In this document: in pieces, positions 7,133 to 7,605 of the stretch | Numbering within the stretch: position 1 is the stretch's first letter | Layout: each line of letters opens with the position of its first letter | Source of the DNA: an uncultured Lachnospiraceae bacterium | Lineage (GTDB): Bacteria > Bacillota > Clostridia > Lachnospirales > Lachnospiraceae | Direction of reading: 5' to 3' | Assembly: GCA_946623295.1 (NCBI GenBank) | Contig: CAMOQY010000063.1 | Span: 1-7,605 of the forward strand | DNA length: 7,605 bases | The notes under the pieces: generated by a model | Database searches by the model: none | Told to the model about the DNA's origin: nothing | What the model saw: only the letters and a program-made list of their open reading frames with translations | Position numbers and translations under genes: made by a program

Positions 7133-7204
7133 AATTGCGCAAACATACAGGCAGTCCGCAGACTGCAGCAGGTAATCTTGCCGATCTCTCTGGGTCGCTT
7201 AAAG
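7121..7204 (-). promoter_or_regulatory. Antiterminator helix (two 9-base arms) of the pyr leader
   Basis: The minus-strand arm CTTTAAGCG (7204-7196) is the exact reverse complement of CGCTTAAAG (7129-7121), giving nine Watson-Crick pairs. The first arm is taken from the 5' half of the PyrR-binding hairpin, and the second from the 5' arm and loop of the terminator. The helix therefore cannot coexist with either structure. This is the expected three-state arrangement: PyrR with UMP holds its hairpin, the terminator forms and transcription stops. Without PyrR binding the long-range helix forms and RNA polymerase reads into pyrC. The pairing is seen directly; its function is inferred from PyrR leaders of Firmicutes. 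Confidence 0.85.
7151..7166 (-). other. Small hairpin between the antiterminator arms
   Basis: Minus-strand GCAGTC (7166-7161) and GACTGC (7156-7151) form six perfect pairs around a TGCG tetraloop. It sits in the roughly 66-base region enclosed by the antiterminator helix and would be compatible with both leader states, perhaps shortening the loop the long-range helix has to close. No protein-binding role is evident. Confidence 0.5.
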
Positions 7205-7207
7205 ATT
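7174..7207 (-). promoter_or_regulatory. PyrR-binding hairpin (anti-antiterminator)
   Basis: The minus-strand RNA folds as follows: a lower stem AAUCUU (7207-7202) with AAGAUU (7179-7174), an internal loop UAAG opposite GC, an upper stem CGACC (7197-7193) with GAUCG (7186-7182) containing one C-A mismatch, and the hexaloop CAGAGA (7192-7187). This matches the known PyrR target in layout, with a purine-rich 5' internal bulge and a CNGNGA loop. Against the published consensus ARUCCNGNGAGGYU the sequence reads GACCCAGAGAGAUC. It differs at four stem positions and keeps the loop and the closing C-G pair. Its 5' half contains one antiterminator arm. The pyrR gene itself is not in the window. Confidence 0.85.
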
Positions 7208-7215
7208 TCTCATAT

Positions 7216-7245
7216 TTTATAACACGGCAGACAGCCGGCTGTCAA
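7216..7245 (-). promoter_or_regulatory. Main pyr operon promoter, sigma-70/SigA type with extended -10
   Basis: Minus-strand TTGACA (7245-7240) is a perfect -35 box. TATAAA (7221-7216) follows after 18 bases as the -10 box and is preceded by TG at 7224-7223, an extended -10 element (TGTTATAAA). Transcription should start near 7210-7208, so the RNA would begin within a few bases of the PyrR hairpin. The strong match suggests that control is exerted by attenuation rather than at initiation. No operator for a separate repressor is obvious. Confidence 0.85.
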
Positions 7246-7294
7246 TGGCGGAATTCAGATTTCGCTTTTTCCTTTACGGCCGCTTTCCTGTTCC

Positions 7295-7605
7295 TTATTT
7301 CAGTTTGTTGTAGTCTTCCTCAGACACGGCTTCCAGCCATTCCGCGCTGGTTTCTTCGCCGGCTACCTCAATGGCCAGATGAGAGAACCAGGAATCCGGA
7401 GCTGCGCCATGCCAGTGCTTTACATTTGCCGGAATGTTGATCACGGTACCGGGTGTCATCTCCACGGGCTCTTTACCCCATTCCTGGTAATAACCTCTGC
7501 CACCGACACAGATCAGCATCTGTCCGCCGCCGGTTTTCGCGTGATGGATATGCCAGTTGTTGCGGCAGCCCGGCTCAAAGGTCACGTTGAACACCGGCAC
7601 CTGCT
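7295..7605 (-). CDS. Cupin domain protein (3' part, partial)
   Basis: The last 102 codons are visible; the 5' end lies beyond the right edge and the first visible residues are QVPVFNV. The protein is a small single-domain cupin resembling those annotated as carboxymuconolactone decarboxylase-associated cupins. NNWHIHHAKTGGGQ supplies His18, His20 and Gln28 (counted from the first full codon), and PANVKHWHGAAP supplies His63 and His65, the usual metal-binding set. The glycines GGRG (34-37) and PGTV (51-54) mark the beta-barrel turns. The C-terminus is a charged tail (EWLEAVSEEDYNKLK). Substrate and role are unknown; the family includes isomerases, lyases and small-molecule sensors. It ends about 50 bases before the pyr -35 box and has no clear pathway link to it. 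No intrinsic terminator is visible after its stop. Confidence 0.85.
   Translation of the reverse strand, partial: QVPVFNVTFEPGCRNNWHIHHAKTGGGQMLICVGGRGYYQEWGKEPVEMTPGTVINIPANVKHWHGAAPDSWFSHLAIEVAGEETSAEWLEAVSEEDYNKLK

Noticed and set aside
7135..7142. Perfect 8-bp palindrome TTGCGCAA as a possible operator
   Set aside because: It is too short and lies downstream of the start site inside the leader; no second copy or known regulator fits.
7123..7146. Seven-codon frame (MFAQFPA) ending inside the terminator, reminiscent of pyrBI leader-peptide attenuation
   Set aside because: No Shine-Dalgarno sequence precedes it and it has no run of pyrimidine-sensing U codons next to a pause site; it is most likely chance.
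6186..7175. Plus-strand open frame of 329 codons across pyrC and the leader
   Set aside because: It lies antisense to a clearly real pyrC, runs through the attenuator, resembles no family I recognise and has no ribosome binding site evident. Long antisense frames are expected in G+C-rich genes.

Overview
The window holds most of a de novo pyrimidine (UMP) biosynthesis operon, all on the minus strand and read from right to left. Its order is promoter, PyrR-type attenuator leader, pyrC, carB, pyrK, pyrD, pyrF, pyrE. pyrE runs off the left edge. An unrelated cupin gene, also on the minus strand and cut by the right edge, lies upstream of the operon promoter. No gene on the plus strand is supported. 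No intergenic stretch exceeds about 300 bases; the largest, about 260 bp between the cupin and pyrC, is filled by the promoter and leader.

The sequence points to a Gram-positive of the Firmicutes, most likely a Clostridia member of moderately high G+C. The reasons are the PyrR-type transcription attenuator, the pyrK-pyrD pair of a class 1B NAD-dependent dihydroorotate dehydrogenase, strong AGGAGG-like ribosome binding sites, and tightly packed genes. The genus cannot be read from this window.

Right to left: cupin 3' part (7605-7295); extended -10 promoter (7245-7216); leader with a PyrR-binding hairpin (7207-7174), a small hairpin (7166-7151), an intrinsic terminator (7132-7103), a 9-bp antiterminator pairing that excludes both, and a further GC-rich hairpin (7084-7059); then pyrC (7034-5853), carB (5823-2650), pyrK (2647-1913), pyrD (1925-1026), pyrF (1014-313) and the first 95 codons of pyrE (285-1).

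Together the genes supply the large carbamoyl phosphate synthetase subunit (CarB), dihydroorotase (PyrC), the two-subunit dihydroorotate dehydrogenase (PyrD with its electron-transfer partner PyrK), orotate phosphoribosyltransferase (PyrE) and OMP decarboxylase (PyrF). Aspartate transcarbamoylase (pyrB), the glutaminase subunit of carbamoyl phosphate synthetase (carA) and the regulator gene pyrR are not seen and must lie elsewhere. UMP-bound PyrR would be expected to shut the operon down at the leader terminator. Nothing here looks like a wholly new system. The most interesting parts are the compact leader, with a variant PyrR site whose changes preserve pairing geometry, and the missing carA.
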